Notes: generated by a model from the sequence alone, not told the origin. Counted from the first letter of the stretch, positions 16,794 through 25,642 are shown. The stretch: DNA of 64,000 nt from Bacteroidota bacterium (GCA_023422565.1 JAFAGR010000062.1:1-64000), one strand, 5' to 3'. Numbers and translations are program-made.

Positions 16794-18077
16794 CCAGCTT
16801 TCCGGATCGAAATTGCTTACCTCATTACTCATCAGGAAGTCTATTACACCTACGCCGTCATAATTTGGCGCTACCCGGCCGATAGACTGGCCTGTTGATA
16901 CCTCCTGGCCCTTACTTACGGAAACACCTGAAAGATTGCTGTAAGTAGTGAAGTAACGCCCGTGCTGGATGATAACAACCTGCATATCGTCTACACTTTG
17001 CACTACTGAAACGGTTCCATTGAAAACTGCCTTCACGGTTGATCCGATGTCTGAAGCAATGGTTACCGACGGGTTCACCAGGGTGCTTCCGCTTGGTAAG
17101 GTGTTGTTACCATAATGCATCAACACAGTACCGCGATCAACCGGCCAGGGAAGTGACCCTTTGTTTCTTTCAAAACTATTATTGAGTGCGATGTTCCCTT
17201 CATTAAGCAATACACTTTCCCCGGGCTTCTTCGCGGGCTTTGTTGGTTTCGGTGCAGGTTTCGCCGGAGTACCCGGAGTGGCCTCTGCAGCCGCTTTAGC
17301 TGCAGCAGCTTTTTCGCGTTCCGCCTTAAGTCTAGCTTCGCGCATCGCTTCTTCCTGTGCACGCTTGATAGCCGCGGCAATTGCAGAGTTCACCTTCTTC
17401 ATCTGCTTTTGCTTTGCAGCGATCTGTTGATTAAGTTGCTTACCCTGTTTCTTCAATTCTGCAAGAATCCTGTCTTTTTCCTTTTGTTCGGAGGCAAGCG
17501 TAGACATTTCTTTACTTTGTTCTTTCAGTGTTTCATTTTTCTTCACCTTCGTTCCATTCAGCTCCGCTATTCGTTTCCTTCGCTGCTCCTGTGTGCGCAA
17601 AATATTCTCACCCTGCATTTCCCGATAGTTACGGTAGCTTTTCAGGTAAGTGATCCTTTTTATCGCATCATTAAAATCTGAAGCTGAAAATATAAAGTTT
17701 AGAAAGTCGTAATTGCTGCGGTTCTTATACGCATACACCATACTTTTAGCATACTCTTGCTTAAGTGTGTCCAGCAACCTGTTGTAGCGGTTAATATCAC
17801 GTTGAATTGTATAAATGTTGTTATTGAGAACATTCAGGTCTTTGGAGATATTGTCGATCACCTTTCCCTGCAAGTTTACCTTTTTGTTGATAAGCCTCCA
17901 CTGAAGCAGGCTCTCCCGGGTAGCGGTCTTGTTCTTCTGCAGCATCTTCTCCGTTTGCTCTATTTCTTTCTTCAACTCCTGCCGCTGCTTTTCCAATTGT
18001 TCCCTGCTTTGGGGCTGCGCGAAAACGCCGCTAGCCGTAACCGTTAGCAACAGGAAAATTAAAAAGGTTTTTGTCAT
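16779..18077 (-). CDS. EnvC-like murein hydrolase activator: coiled coil plus degenerate M23 domain
   Basis: A 432-residue exported protein with a signal peptide ending near GVFAQ. A long coiled coil spans about 22-260, rich in Gln/Lys/Glu. A Pro/Lys/Ala linker (TPGTPAKPAPKPTKPAKKPG) and a C-terminal LytM/M23 domain from about 305 (GSLPWPVDRGTVLMHYG) follow. The zinc ligands of active LytM enzymes are not conserved: the late HxH is replaced by VIDFLMSN. It should therefore activate amidases at the division site, as EnvC does, rather than cut murein. It ends the operon ispF-dut-DUF4292-envC. Confidence 0.87.
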   Translation of the reverse strand: MTKTFLIFLLLTVTASGVFAQPQSREQLEKQRQELKKEIEQTEKMLQKNKTATRESLLQWRLINKKVNLQGKVIDNISKDLNVLNNNIYTIQRDINRYNRLLDTLKQEYAKSMVYAYKNRSNYDFLNFIFSASDFNDAIKRITYLKSYRNYREMQGENILRTQEQRRKRIAELNGTKVKKNETLKEQSKEMSTLASEQKEKDRILAELKKQGKQLNQQIAAKQKQMKKVNSAIAAAIKRAQEEAMREARLKAEREKAAAAKAAAEATPGTPAKPAPKPTKPAKKPGESVLLNEGNIALNNSFERNKGSLPWPVDRGTVLMHYGNNTLPSGSTLVNPSVTIASDIGSTVKAVFNGTVSVVQSVDDMQVVIIQHGRYFTTYSNLSGVSVSKGQEVSTGQSIGRVAPNYDGVGVIDFLMSNEVSNFDPESWLRKR

Positions 18078-18149
18078 GGTTGGGAATTAGGTGCAAAGAA
18101 AATGATTTCGCCAAAAATAATAGCTTAAACCACTCATTACAAGAAACAA

Positions 18150-18959
18150 TTATTTTCTTGTATAATTTTTAGGAACTGTAAGGGCCACTGATAATTCTTT
18201 GTTAAACTCAACCTGCTTATATTTCAGCTTCACGTCAAGCTTCTTTTTCTCGGTAATTGAAATATGCCTGTTGGTTGAAAACATCCGTCCTTCAATGGAT
18301 TCATACTCGCCATAGGTTATTGATGCGGTGCGGCTCCGGGCCACCTCCACATCATCGAGCTTTGAATGAAGTATCACCTTACTATCTGCCGATACGGTAA
18401 GAAGATGTTTAAAGAACTCGCCAACGAAGGTGAGCAGGTACACATCATTAAATTTTCTGAAAGCGGTTGCATTATCAGAGTAATAAACCGGGTTACCGAT
18501 CAGTATATCCTGAAGGGTTTTGAAATCAAACGGAATGTTCGTGACCTCCTGCAAATAATCTAACGTGCGGTATTGAACTTCCTTGTCCTGCTTGTTCATT
18601 AGTATAACCTGGTCTTTTGTGATCAGAACGCGGTAGACCTCAATATTCAAAAAGGTTGCGGAAAGAGAAACCCAGATCGCGCTGTCTTTCACCATTCTAA
18701 CTACCGCAGTTATATCAGGTTGCTTCACATTATTATCTTCTGCATCAACTTTAATTTTTGCAGAGAAAGTGTTGAACTCGATGTAATTTTTATTAATGTC
18801 TTTCAGCGTGTTCTTCAACAGAAAAACAGAGTCGCTTGAAATATCAGATGCAACGGCCGTGTCTCTCGGCGCAATTACCTGCGATATCTGTTTTGTGCTT
18901 CGGCAGCCTGTTACAAAGCCGGCAAACAATAAAATTATCCAACCAAAATTCTTCATCAT
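18150..18959 (-). CDS. DUF4292 lipoprotein
   Basis: A 269-residue predicted lipoprotein with lipobox FVTGCRS (Cys about 19). The rest is a LolA/LolB-like beta-rich domain as expected of DUF4292: FNTFSAKIKVDAED, then IWVSLSATFLNIEVYRVLITKDQVILMN and the IEGRMFSTNRHISI region. It may carry lipids or lipoproteins through the periplasm, which is inference from the fold. It starts 2 nt after the dut stop and lies 72 bp before the EnvC-like gene, a pairing I recall from other Bacteroidota. Confidence 0.85.
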   Translation of the reverse strand: MMKNFGWIILLFAGFVTGCRSTKQISQVIAPRDTAVASDISSDSVFLLKNTLKDINKNYIEFNTFSAKIKVDAEDNNVKQPDITAVVRMVKDSAIWVSLSATFLNIEVYRVLITKDQVILMNKQDKEVQYRTLDYLQEVTNIPFDFKTLQDILIGNPVYYSDNATAFRKFNDVYLLTFVGEFFKHLLTVSADSKVILHSKLDDVEVARSRTASITYGEYESIEGRMFSTNRHISITEKKKLDVKLKYKQVEFNKELSVALTVPKNYTRK

Positions 18960-18961
18960 AG

Positions 18962-19408
18962 TTATTCTCTTCCCGTGTGACCAAAGCCGCCCTCGCCTCT
19001 TTTCGTTTCATTCAAATCATCCGCCAAAACCAAATCGGCCTGCATAACCGGGCATATAACCAACTGGGCAATACGGTCATTGTTGTTGATCTCTGCAATT
19101 TCTTCTCCAAGATTAACCAACAAAACCTTAAGCTCGCCGCGATAATCACTGTCTATTGTACCGGGTGTATTAAGGCATGTTATTCCGTGCTTTACGGCAA
19201 GCCCGCTCCTCGGCCTCACCTGGCCTTCATATCCTTCGGGTATCGCCATGAATAATCCTGTGGGAACAAGCTTTCGCTCCATTGGTTTGAGTTGAACAGC
19301 TTCTTCAAGGTTAGCACGCAGATCCATGCCTGCAGAGCCCGGTGTTGCATAACCAGGCAGCGGGTTTCCTGATATGTTTTTTACGGGAATTTTAAGCCTT
19401 GCGCTCAT
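18962..19408 (-). CDS. dut: dUTP diphosphatase
   Basis: Dut hydrolyses dUTP to dUMP, keeps uracil out of DNA and feeds dTMP synthesis. All five motifs of the trimeric enzyme can be read in the 148-residue product: PGSAGMDLRA, RPRSGLAVKHG, NTPGTIDSDYRGELKV, DRIAQLVICP and the C-terminal RGEGGFGHTG. The start codon overlaps the end of ispF by 17 bp. Confidence 0.95.
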   Translation of the reverse strand: MSARLKIPVKNISGNPLPGYATPGSAGMDLRANLEEAVQLKPMERKLVPTGLFMAIPEGYEGQVRPRSGLAVKHGITCLNTPGTIDSDYRGELKVLLVNLGEEIAEINNNDRIAQLVICPVMQADLVLADDLNETKRGEGGFGHTGRE

Positions 19409-19886
19409 TTTCTTTTTTTAACAGAACGGTAGCGTAAGCCACAAGCCCTTCCTCTCTTCCTGCAAACCCCATGGTTTCTGTAGTTGTGGCTTTTATGCTC
19501 ACCTCATCTTCGTTTACGCCTAACAGTGAGGAAATAACCGATATCATGGCAGGGACATGGGGAGCAATTTTAGGGCGTTCCAAACAAAGTGTTGAATCAA
19601 GATTCACCACTTCATATCCTCTTTGCCTGACGAGTTGCATGGTTTCGGCAAGAAGAATTTTACTGTCGATGTTTTTGAAACGGGCGTCAGTATCCGGAAA
19701 ATGTTTTCCGATATCGCCGAGGCTTAATGCTCCCAGCAGCGCGTCGCATATCGCATGCAACAAAACGTCTGCATCGCTGTGGCCAACCGCTCCCTTGTAA
19801 TGTGGAATTTTAACGCCCCCGATAAAGAGCTCTCTTCCCTCCTCCAACCTGTGAAAATCAATCCCTGAACCTATTCTGAATGACAT
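19392..19886 (-). CDS. ispF: 2-C-methyl-D-erythritol 2,4-cyclodiphosphate synthase
   Basis: IspF makes the cyclic diphosphate of the MEP isoprenoid pathway. The 164-residue product begins MSFRIGSGIDFHRL with the metal ligands of the D-x-H motif. GHSDADVLLHAICDALLGA (third ligand His) and IGKHFPDTDARFKNIDS follow, and the C-terminal signature is KATTTETMGFAGREEG. The ATG at 19886 is chosen. A longer frame back to 19958 would run through the porV terminator and lacks homology. It is the first gene of ispF-dut-DUF4292-envC. Confidence 0.95.
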   Translation of the reverse strand: MSFRIGSGIDFHRLEEGRELFIGGVKIPHYKGAVGHSDADVLLHAICDALLGALSLGDIGKHFPDTDARFKNIDSKILLAETMQLVRQRGYEVVNLDSTLCLERPKIAPHVPAMISVISSLLGVNEDEVSIKATTTETMGFAGREEGLVAYATVLLKKENERKA

Positions 19887-19920
19887 AATATTTGTAAATA
19901 TCTTAAAAAAATCGTGATAA

Positions 19921-19956
19921 AATAAAAGCGTTCCGGTATATACCGGAACGCTTCCC
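19921..19956 (-). terminator. Terminator of porV: 28-nt perfect palindrome
   Basis: The palindrome at 19926-19953 (AAGCGTTCCGG mirrored around TATATA) is followed on the minus strand by TTTTATT. It separates porV from ispF. Confidence 0.88.
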
Positions 19957-19976
19957 AAGATTAGTATCGAAATAAA

Positions 19977-21110
19977 TTATTTCATATCGAATGTAAGGCC
20001 GAAACGAACAGTGTTTGAAAGAGGATTCCTGTTTGTTCCTGAACCAGAAGGCAACAGGTAAGAAAGGTTAAGACCGATCATATTATATTTTAAACCCGCA
20101 CCGAGGGTAAAATATTTACGGTTTCCTTTCACAGGGCTTTCGTAGAAATAACCTGCGCGGAACATGAACTGATCTTTGTAGCTGAATTCACCACCAATAG
20201 CCACGGTAACTTCTTTCAACTCGCTGTCATCAGAATCACCGAATGATTTGAACCAGCTGCTAACAACGCCCTGATCTCTGTAATCTTTAATACCTGCAGA
20301 GTCAGTTGCTGCCGGAGGAGTTGGAACAAGAAGTTTGTTCAGGTCAACCGCAAAGGTTACTTTATTATCTGCGTCAAATGCTTTTGTATAAGATGCACCC
20401 AAGCCAAGATTTGCCGGGATGTAGTCTTTTTGATTTGCATCATCGCCGTAAGAAATTTTTGAACCGAGGTTGCTTAGAGTAACGCCCCAGTTGAAGCCGC
20501 TACCATCTGATTTCAGTCCGTTGCTGTACAAGTGGAGGTCACCAGCTACAGAGCTTCCTTTTTTAAAGGTGCTTCCGTTGAATGTTCCGCTGGCAAGGTC
20601 AGAACTGATATAGCGAAGTGCGATACCCAAACCGATCTTTGAAGACAGTTTTCTTGAGTATCCCGCGTCAATTGCAAACTCACGTGGGCGTTGGCTGCCG
20701 AGGTCTTCAGCATTCTGGCCGGTGAATTGAATTGAACCCAGGCTGAAATAACGCAATGAAGCGGTGATAGCCTGTTGGTCATCTAATTTATAATATCCTG
20801 CAAGAGAAACAAGGTAAACGTCTTTAAGATCCAGGTCATTCAACCAAGGTGTATACGTTGCGCCGATTTGCATTTTCTTTTCGGAAAAAACGGTTTTACC
20901 CAGGTTCCAGTAACCTGAATAAGCGTCTGGAGAAGTTGCAATACCTACATCTCCCATACCGGCACTGCGGGCATCAGGCGAGATTCTTAAGAAAGGAACT
21001 GCAGAAGTTACTACTCTAATTTCGTCGGGTTGTGACGTTTGGGCATTTACACCCTGTACTCCTGCCAATAACATAACCAGGGCAGTCAGTTTCAAAGTTG
21101 CTTGTTTCAT
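19977..21110 (-). CDS. porV: Type IX secretion outer-membrane protein PorV (LptO)
   Basis: PorV shuttles cargo from the SprA translocon and forms the attachment complex with PorU. The 377-residue product has a signal peptide ending near VNAQ. The family opening follows (VPFLRISPDARSAGMGDVGIATSPDA), then repeated beta strands of a 14-stranded FadL-like barrel and the final GLTFDMK. The gene diverges from gldJ across a 392-bp intergenic region, the same neighbourhood I recall in Flavobacterium johnsoniae. porU, normally next to it, is not here. Confidence 0.93.
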   Translation of the reverse strand: MKQATLKLTALVMLLAGVQGVNAQTSQPDEIRVVTSAVPFLRISPDARSAGMGDVGIATSPDAYSGYWNLGKTVFSEKKMQIGATYTPWLNDLDLKDVYLVSLAGYYKLDDQQAITASLRYFSLGSIQFTGQNAEDLGSQRPREFAIDAGYSRKLSSKIGLGIALRYISSDLASGTFNGSTFKKGSSVAGDLHLYSNGLKSDGSGFNWGVTLSNLGSKISYGDDANQKDYIPANLGLGASYTKAFDADNKVTFAVDLNKLLVPTPPAATDSAGIKDYRDQGVVSSWFKSFGDSDDSELKEVTVAIGGEFSYKDQFMFRAGYFYESPVKGNRKYFTLGAGLKYNMIGLNLSYLLPSGSGTNRNPLSNTVRFGLTFDMK

Positions 21111-21502
21111 GCGTTTTATTTGTCTTGGTTAGGTAGACTTACCTCTAATAATCTAAAGTTTATTTGGTTATAAGGTTTGTAAAAATAAGCGATTTTTAAC
21201 AATTCAGCCTTTTTGTGCAATAAAATTGTTAAAAAGACGGTGCTGTTAACCTTCAAAAACGATGCATATTATGCAATTATTGCGCATCCGCCAAAAAATC
21301 AGCCCTTCTTACAAAATCAAACTATCTGACAATCAGATTGTAAAATCCGTTGCTTGAGTTTAAAAAAATTCCCGGTTTAAAATTTTCTAAAAATGAAAGG
21401 CCGTGGATTGAAATTTGAGTAAAGTGCATATATTCGCAGGGAGTAAATTTTCCCCGAAACAATAATTAAAGAAAACCTTTCGTTAAACCATTTGCTAAAC
21501 GA
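21111..21502. other. 392-bp divergent promoter region between porV and gldJ
   Basis: No open reading frame and no RNA gene are seen. The stretch is AT-rich and must hold promoters for both porV and gldJ. No exact TAnnTTTG occurs near either start. A near match TATATTCG lies at about 21428-21435 before gldJ. The left part has runs of A/T typical of UP-like or bent DNA. Confidence 0.5.
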
Positions 21503-23062
21503 ATGCACATGCAAACTTTTTTTTCAGGTAAAACCCTGATGTTGGCGGCGGTGGCCGCTATTTCCCTTACTTCCTGCGGGGTGCTGGGTAAGAAAAAAGC
21601 CAAATCTGATGTTACCGGCTGGAACTATGATGATAAAAACATGGGAAATTTCCATGTCGCCAAGGTTAAATATCCCAAAGCGGGCCCGGGCCTCGTGTTC
21701 GTACAGGGCGGCACCTTCGTAATGGGCGCAAAAGATGAGGACGTAATGGGCGACTGGAACAATATTCCACGCCGTGTTACGATTCCTTCTTTCTTCATTG
21801 ATGAAACCGAAGTGGCGAATGTGCACTACAGGGAATACCTGTACTGGCTCGAAAATGTTTTCAGCAACGATACTTCAATTTTGAAAAAGACCCTTCCGGA
21901 TACGCTGGTATGGCGTGAAGAGCTTGCCTATAACGAACCTTATGTGGAATACTATTTCCGGTACCCCTCATACAATTATTATCCGGTTGTGGGTGTAACC
22001 TGGCAGCAGGCTCACGATTTCAGCATCTGGAGAACGGACAGGGTTAATGAACTTAACCTGATGAAGAAAGGTTATTTAAAAAAGGATGCGGCAAAGCGTG
22101 AAATGAAAGGCGCGGGCGCAGATGGTTCTTTCAATACAGAAACCTACCTGATGAACCCTGAATTGATCCAAAACAGGAGCAAACCGAAAAAATCTAACAT
22201 TAAAGACGTGAACGGAAAGCCGAGGGCTACCGTGAAAATTGAGGACGGAATTTTAAATATGGGTTACCGCCTTCCTACAGAAGCTGAGTGGGAATATGCA
22301 GCTTACGGATTGTTGGATCAAAACCCTCGTCCACGTAAAAAAGAAAGCAAATCCGGTGAAGAGTTGATCTCTAACCAGCAGATCTATTCATGGAGTAAGA
22401 ACCCCAATGGATTGAGAGATAACCGCCGCGGGAGCTGGCAAGGTAAATTTCTGGCGAACTTTAAAAGAGGAAGCGGTGATAACATGGGTGTTGCGGGTGG
22501 TCTGAATGACCGTGCTGCTATTCCGGGCCCGGTTAAAGCTTTTTATCCAAATGCATTCGGCCTGTATAATATGAGTGGTAACGTGAGCGAGTGGGTACAA
22601 GACGTTTATCGTCCGATGACTCCTTCTGATGGGCAGGATTTCAACTATTTCCGTGGTAACAAATTTCAGAAGTACTATAAGAACAGCAGCGGTGAATATG
22701 AAAGAGACAGCATGGGCCGCCTGAAGAAAACGGATATTGATGATGAGGAAGTGAAGAACCGCAGCAACTACCAGCGTAATAATGTGATCAATTACCTGGA
22801 CGGTGACTCGGCAAGTAACGCTTATTACGGATATGGTACCACTTCTTTAATCAGCGATAAATCGCGCGTAGTAAAAGGCGGTAGCTGGAACGACAGGGCT
22901 TACTGGCTATCTCCGGGAACAAGGCGTTTTATGGATGAAGACCAGGGTGCAAGCACCATCGGTTTCCGTTGCGCACAAACCTATCTTGGTCCGCCGGAAG
23001 GCCCGGGTTTCAAATCGGGTAACCTTTTTGGAAAGCGTAAACAAAACAAGAGAAAGAATTAA
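21503..23062 (+). CDS. gldJ: Gliding motility / T9SS lipoprotein GldJ
   Basis: GldJ is an outer-membrane lipoprotein needed for gliding and for the stability of the T9SS ring protein GldK. The 519-residue product has a lipobox (SLTSCG, Cys about 27) and a formylglycine-generating-enzyme (SUMF1) fold: VFVQGGTFVMGAKDEDV, FFIDETEVANVHYREYL, YRLPTEAEWEYAAYG, NMSGNVSEWVQDV and VVKGGSWNDRAYW. The fold is thought to be structural, not catalytic, in this family. It is placed as GldJ rather than GldK by its length and by the porV and murF neighbours. ATGs at 21503 and 21509 are both possible. Confidence 0.9.
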   Translation: MHMQTFFSGKTLMLAAVAAISLTSCGVLGKKKAKSDVTGWNYDDKNMGNFHVAKVKYPKAGPGLVFVQGGTFVMGAKDEDVMGDWNNIPRRVTIPSFFIDETEVANVHYREYLYWLENVFSNDTSILKKTLPDTLVWREELAYNEPYVEYYFRYPSYNYYPVVGVTWQQAHDFSIWRTDRVNELNLMKKGYLKKDAAKREMKGAGADGSFNTETYLMNPELIQNRSKPKKSNIKDVNGKPRATVKIEDGILNMGYRLPTEAEWEYAAYGLLDQNPRPRKKESKSGEELISNQQIYSWSKNPNGLRDNRRGSWQGKFLANFKRGSGDNMGVAGGLNDRAAIPGPVKAFYPNAFGLYNMSGNVSEWVQDVYRPMTPSDGQDFNYFRGNKFQKYYKNSSGEYERDSMGRLKKTDIDDEEVKNRSNYQRNNVINYLDGDSASNAYYGYGTTSLISDKSRVVKGGSWNDRAYWLSPGTRRFMDEDQGASTIGFRCAQTYLGPPEGPGFKSGNLFGKRKQNKRKN

Positions 23063-23085
23063 TTCTAACTTTTTATATGCAACTG

Positions 23086-23110
23086 CCCCCGGAACTTCCC
23101 GGGGGTTTTT
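23086..23110 (+). terminator. Terminator after gldJ
   Basis: A 7-bp GC stem (CCCCCGG 23086-23092 / CCGGGGG 23099-23105) with a 6-nt loop and five T residues. Its T-run includes a TTTG (23108-23111) placed like a -33 element for the murF promoter. Confidence 0.88.
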
Positions 23111-23132
23111 GTTTCTCAAACTTATCCATCCT

Positions 23133-23140
23133 TATTTTTG
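23133..23140 (+). promoter_or_regulatory. -7 box TATTTTTG, four bases before the murF ATG
   Basis: An exact TAnnTTTG match. A TTTG 21 nt upstream could serve as -33. The ATG follows after AACC, so the message is probably leaderless. Confidence 0.6.
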
Positions 23141-23144
23141 AACC

Positions 23145-24404
23145 ATGGATATCCAAACTTTGTATGCGCTGTATTTAAAACATCCCTCTGTATCCACTGA
23201 TACGCGCAGTATAACACCCGGCAGCCTGTTCTTTGCATTAAAAGGTGATACCTATAACGGTAATGCATACACGAAAAACGCGTTTGTAGCGGGTGCGGCT
23301 TTTTGCATTGTTGATGAGATACACGGCATCAACGATGAGAAAGTTATTAAGGTTGACAATGTGCTTGAAACTCTTCAGCAACTGGCGCTTCACCACCGTA
23401 TGCAGTTCGGGATTCCATTTATTGCGATAACAGGCACAAACGGAAAAACCACCACCAAGGAGCTGGTTCACGCCGTACTCTCCTCAACCTATGTTACCTA
23501 CACTACGCAAGGAAACTTCAATAACCACATCGGAATTCCGCTTACGCTTCTTAAAATAAAAGCAGATGCAGAAATGGCGGTGATAGAAATGGGCGCAAAC
23601 CACATTGGTGAAATAGCGTCTTATTGTGAAATCGTTCGCCCAAATTTCGGGTTGATCACCAATTGCGGGAAAGCGCATCTTGAAGGATTTGGCAGCGAGG
23701 AAGGAGTACGTAAGGGCAAGGGAGAATTGTTTGATTACCTGCGGCAGCATGGGGGTACCGCTTTCGTTAATAGCAACCTCTCCTATCTAAAAGAAATGAG
23801 CGAAGGAATTTTGAAAAGGGAATTTTATGGAAACAGTTCCACCGTTATTACAGAAGAGGGTGGTGAACGATTGATGCTAAAATTAAATGATGGGACTATA
23901 ATACATACGCAGCTTGCGGGTACTTACAACCATCCTAATGTTGAAGCCGCATTGGCCATCGGAGAATTTTTTAAAATTACTGCTGCAGTAATCAGGAAAG
24001 CGCTTGAAGAATATGTGCCTTCTAACAACCGTTCGCAATTAACTGAGTGGAAAAACAATAAGGTTATACTTGATGCATATAATGCAAACCCTTCAAGCAT
24101 GGCTGCTGCAATCAAGAATTTTGCAGCGCTCAATTCCGGCAGAAAGATCCTGATTTTAGGCGGAATGAAAGAAATGGGAAATGAAAGCGAGGCGGAACAT
24201 CGCGCCCTCATAGACCTCATCGCGCAATACGAATGGGAAGAAGTAATACTTGTGGGCGATGAATTTTCCGCTGTTCCCGAAAAATATCTTCACTTCACCA
24301 ACAGCGAAGGCGCAAAGCAATGGCTTACGGACAACCCGGTTTCAGGAGCGCATATACTTTTGAAAGGTTCCAGAGGATTGAGGATGGAGAAGGTTTTGAA
24401 ATAG
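23145..24404 (+). CDS. murF: UDP-N-acetylmuramoyl-tripeptide--D-alanyl-D-alanine ligase (stand-alone MurF)
   Basis: MurF adds D-Ala-D-Ala to the UDP-MurNAc tripeptide, the last cytoplasmic step of the peptidoglycan precursor. The 419-residue product has STDTRSITPGSLFFALKG (substrate-binding domain), the ATP loop GTNGKTTTKE, NFNNHIGIPLTLL, EMGANHIGEI, TNCGKAHLEGFGSEEGVRKGKGEL with the lysine expected to be carbamylated, and LDAYNANPSSM. All catalytic motifs look intact, unlike those of the fused copy at 40.8-43.3 kb. It lies just downstream of gldJ behind a terminator and its own promoter box. Confidence 0.94.
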   Translation: MDIQTLYALYLKHPSVSTDTRSITPGSLFFALKGDTYNGNAYTKNAFVAGAAFCIVDEIHGINDEKVIKVDNVLETLQQLALHHRMQFGIPFIAITGTNGKTTTKELVHAVLSSTYVTYTTQGNFNNHIGIPLTLLKIKADAEMAVIEMGANHIGEIASYCEIVRPNFGLITNCGKAHLEGFGSEEGVRKGKGELFDYLRQHGGTAFVNSNLSYLKEMSEGILKREFYGNSSTVITEEGGERLMLKLNDGTIIHTQLAGTYNHPNVEAALAIGEFFKITAAVIRKALEEYVPSNNRSQLTEWKNNKVILDAYNANPSSMAAAIKNFAALNSGRKILILGGMKEMGNESEAEHRALIDLIAQYEWEEVILVGDEFSAVPEKYLHFTNSEGAKQWLTDNPVSGAHILLKGSRGLRMEKVLK

Positions 24405-24481
24405 TTCGTAGTTTGTAGTTTGAACTTTATTAGTAAGGAAAAAGCTGCATTACAAAAAACCTTAACTATCACCTACGAACT
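24403..24481. repeat. Imperfect intergenic inverted repeat after murF
   Basis: AGTTCGTAG at 24403-24411 is matched by CTACGAACT at 24473-24481. A degenerate copy (TAGTTTGTAG) directly follows the left arm. The 60-nt spacer is AT-rich and codes for nothing visible. Confidence 0.5.
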
Positions 24482-24502
24482 CGAAACTATTAACTAAAAT
24501 TG

Positions 24503-24589
24503 CGGAGACGGCGAGATTCGAACTCGCGATACAGTTTCCCGTATACACACTTTCCAGGCGTGCTCCTTCAGCCACTCGGACACGTCTCC
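24503..24589 (-). tRNA. tRNA-Ser (anticodon GGA)
   Basis: The minus strand folds into a class II tRNA. The acceptor stem is GGAGACG/CGTCTCC and the D arm is TCC...GGA. The anticodon stem-loop is CACGC CTGGAAA GTGTG with anticodon GGA. A long variable arm (ATACGGG-AAA-CTGTAT) and the T arm GCGAG TTCGAAT CTCGC follow. The discriminator base is G, as in tRNA-Ser. CCA is not encoded. Confidence 0.95.
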
Positions 24590-24603
24590 GTTAATAAGGC
24601 TGG

Positions 24604-24611
24604 CAAAGTTA
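24604..24611 (-). promoter_or_regulatory. -7 box TAACTTTG of tRNA-Ser
   Basis: An exact TAnnTTTG match on the minus strand, 14 nt before the tRNA 5' end. Confidence 0.55.
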
Positions 24612-24662
24612 GTACAATATAAATTTCCCAAAACAAAAACATCGCGGGAGCCGGCGGTTTTT

Positions 24663-24670
24663 TATTTTTG
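24663..24670 (+). promoter_or_regulatory. -7 box TATTTTTG, four bases before the MBL-fold gene
   Basis: An exact TAnnTTTG match; CAAC separates it from the ATG at 24675. Another probable leaderless start. Confidence 0.6.
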
Positions 24671-24674
24671 CAAC

Positions 24675-25508
24675 ATGGCTTTAGAGGTATGTTCCCTTAA
24701 CTCCGGCAGTAACGGAAATTGCTACTATATAGGCAATAGCACGGAAGCCATTTTAGTAGATGCCGGCTTAAGTTGCCGTGAAACGGAGCGAAGGATGTTG
24801 TTAAGGAACCTTGATATCAAAAAGGTAAAGGCAATTCTTATTTCCCATGAACATACTGATCATATAAAAGGAATTGAAAAGCTATCCACGAGATACAGGA
24901 TACCGGTTTACCTCACCCCAAAAACACTTCAATACAGCAAGCTGCAACTGCCCTCTGATTTAGTACAATCCTTTTCTCATGGCGAGAGTTACGGGATAGG
25001 ATCTTTCACCATTACGCCTTTTAAAAAATTGCATGATGCAATTGACCCGCACAGTTTTTTAGTGAGTTGTTATGATTTGACGGTCGGCGTATTTACAGAC
25101 ATCGGTAAATGTTGCGAAGAAGTGAAAATGCATTTTTCAAAATGCCATGCGGTATTTCTTGAATCGAATTACGATGATAACATGCTGCATAACGGAACTT
25201 ATCCGTATTACCTGAAGAAACGCATCAGCGGCGGCTTTGGGCACCTCTCAAACGATGAAGCGCTTGATCTGTTCACCCGGTACCGCAGCCCTTATCTCAG
25301 CCATGTTTTTCTTTCGCACCTGAGCCGTGAAAATAATTGTCCTGATATGGCCTTGCAGACTTTTCTACCTCATTCAAAAAAAATCCGCATAGTGGTGGCG
25401 TCGCGCGAAATGCCCTCAGACGTATTCAACATTTTGCCCAATAATGGAATTTCTTCCACGAATAAATCAATGGTGACGTACAAACAGCTTTCGATGTTCG
25501 ACTGTTAA
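24675..25508 (+). CDS. MBL-fold metallo-hydrolase, WalJ/YycJ-like
   Basis: A 277-residue metallo-beta-lactamase-fold protein. It opens with LEVCSLNSGSNGNCYYIGN, as YycJ/WalJ proteins do, and has the metal motif SHEHTDHIKG at about 56-65. VFTDIGKCCEE, the VFLESNYDDNML stretch and HVFLSHLSRENN give the further ligands. WalJ is linked to cell-wall metabolism and DNA replication coordination in Firmicutes; 5'-3' exonuclease activity has been reported for YycJ. Its role here is unknown. It diverges from tRNA-Ser. Confidence 0.85.
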   Translation: MALEVCSLNSGSNGNCYYIGNSTEAILVDAGLSCRETERRMLLRNLDIKKVKAILISHEHTDHIKGIEKLSTRYRIPVYLTPKTLQYSKLQLPSDLVQSFSHGESYGIGSFTITPFKKLHDAIDPHSFLVSCYDLTVGVFTDIGKCCEEVKMHFSKCHAVFLESNYDDNMLHNGTYPYYLKKRISGGFGHLSNDEALDLFTRYRSPYLSHVFLSHLSRENNCPDMALQTFLPHSKKIRIVVASREMPSDVFNILPNNGISSTNKSMVTYKQLSMFDC

Positions 25509-25642
25509 TTTTTTCGCATACCCGTAACCGTTAGCGATCCAATTCACTTTTATACAACCGTTTTGATTTTCCTGGTGCATAATTCACATCATCCCTGCCG
25601 GGTGTTGGCATCATCATTGTATTTTCTGAGGAAAAAATGATT

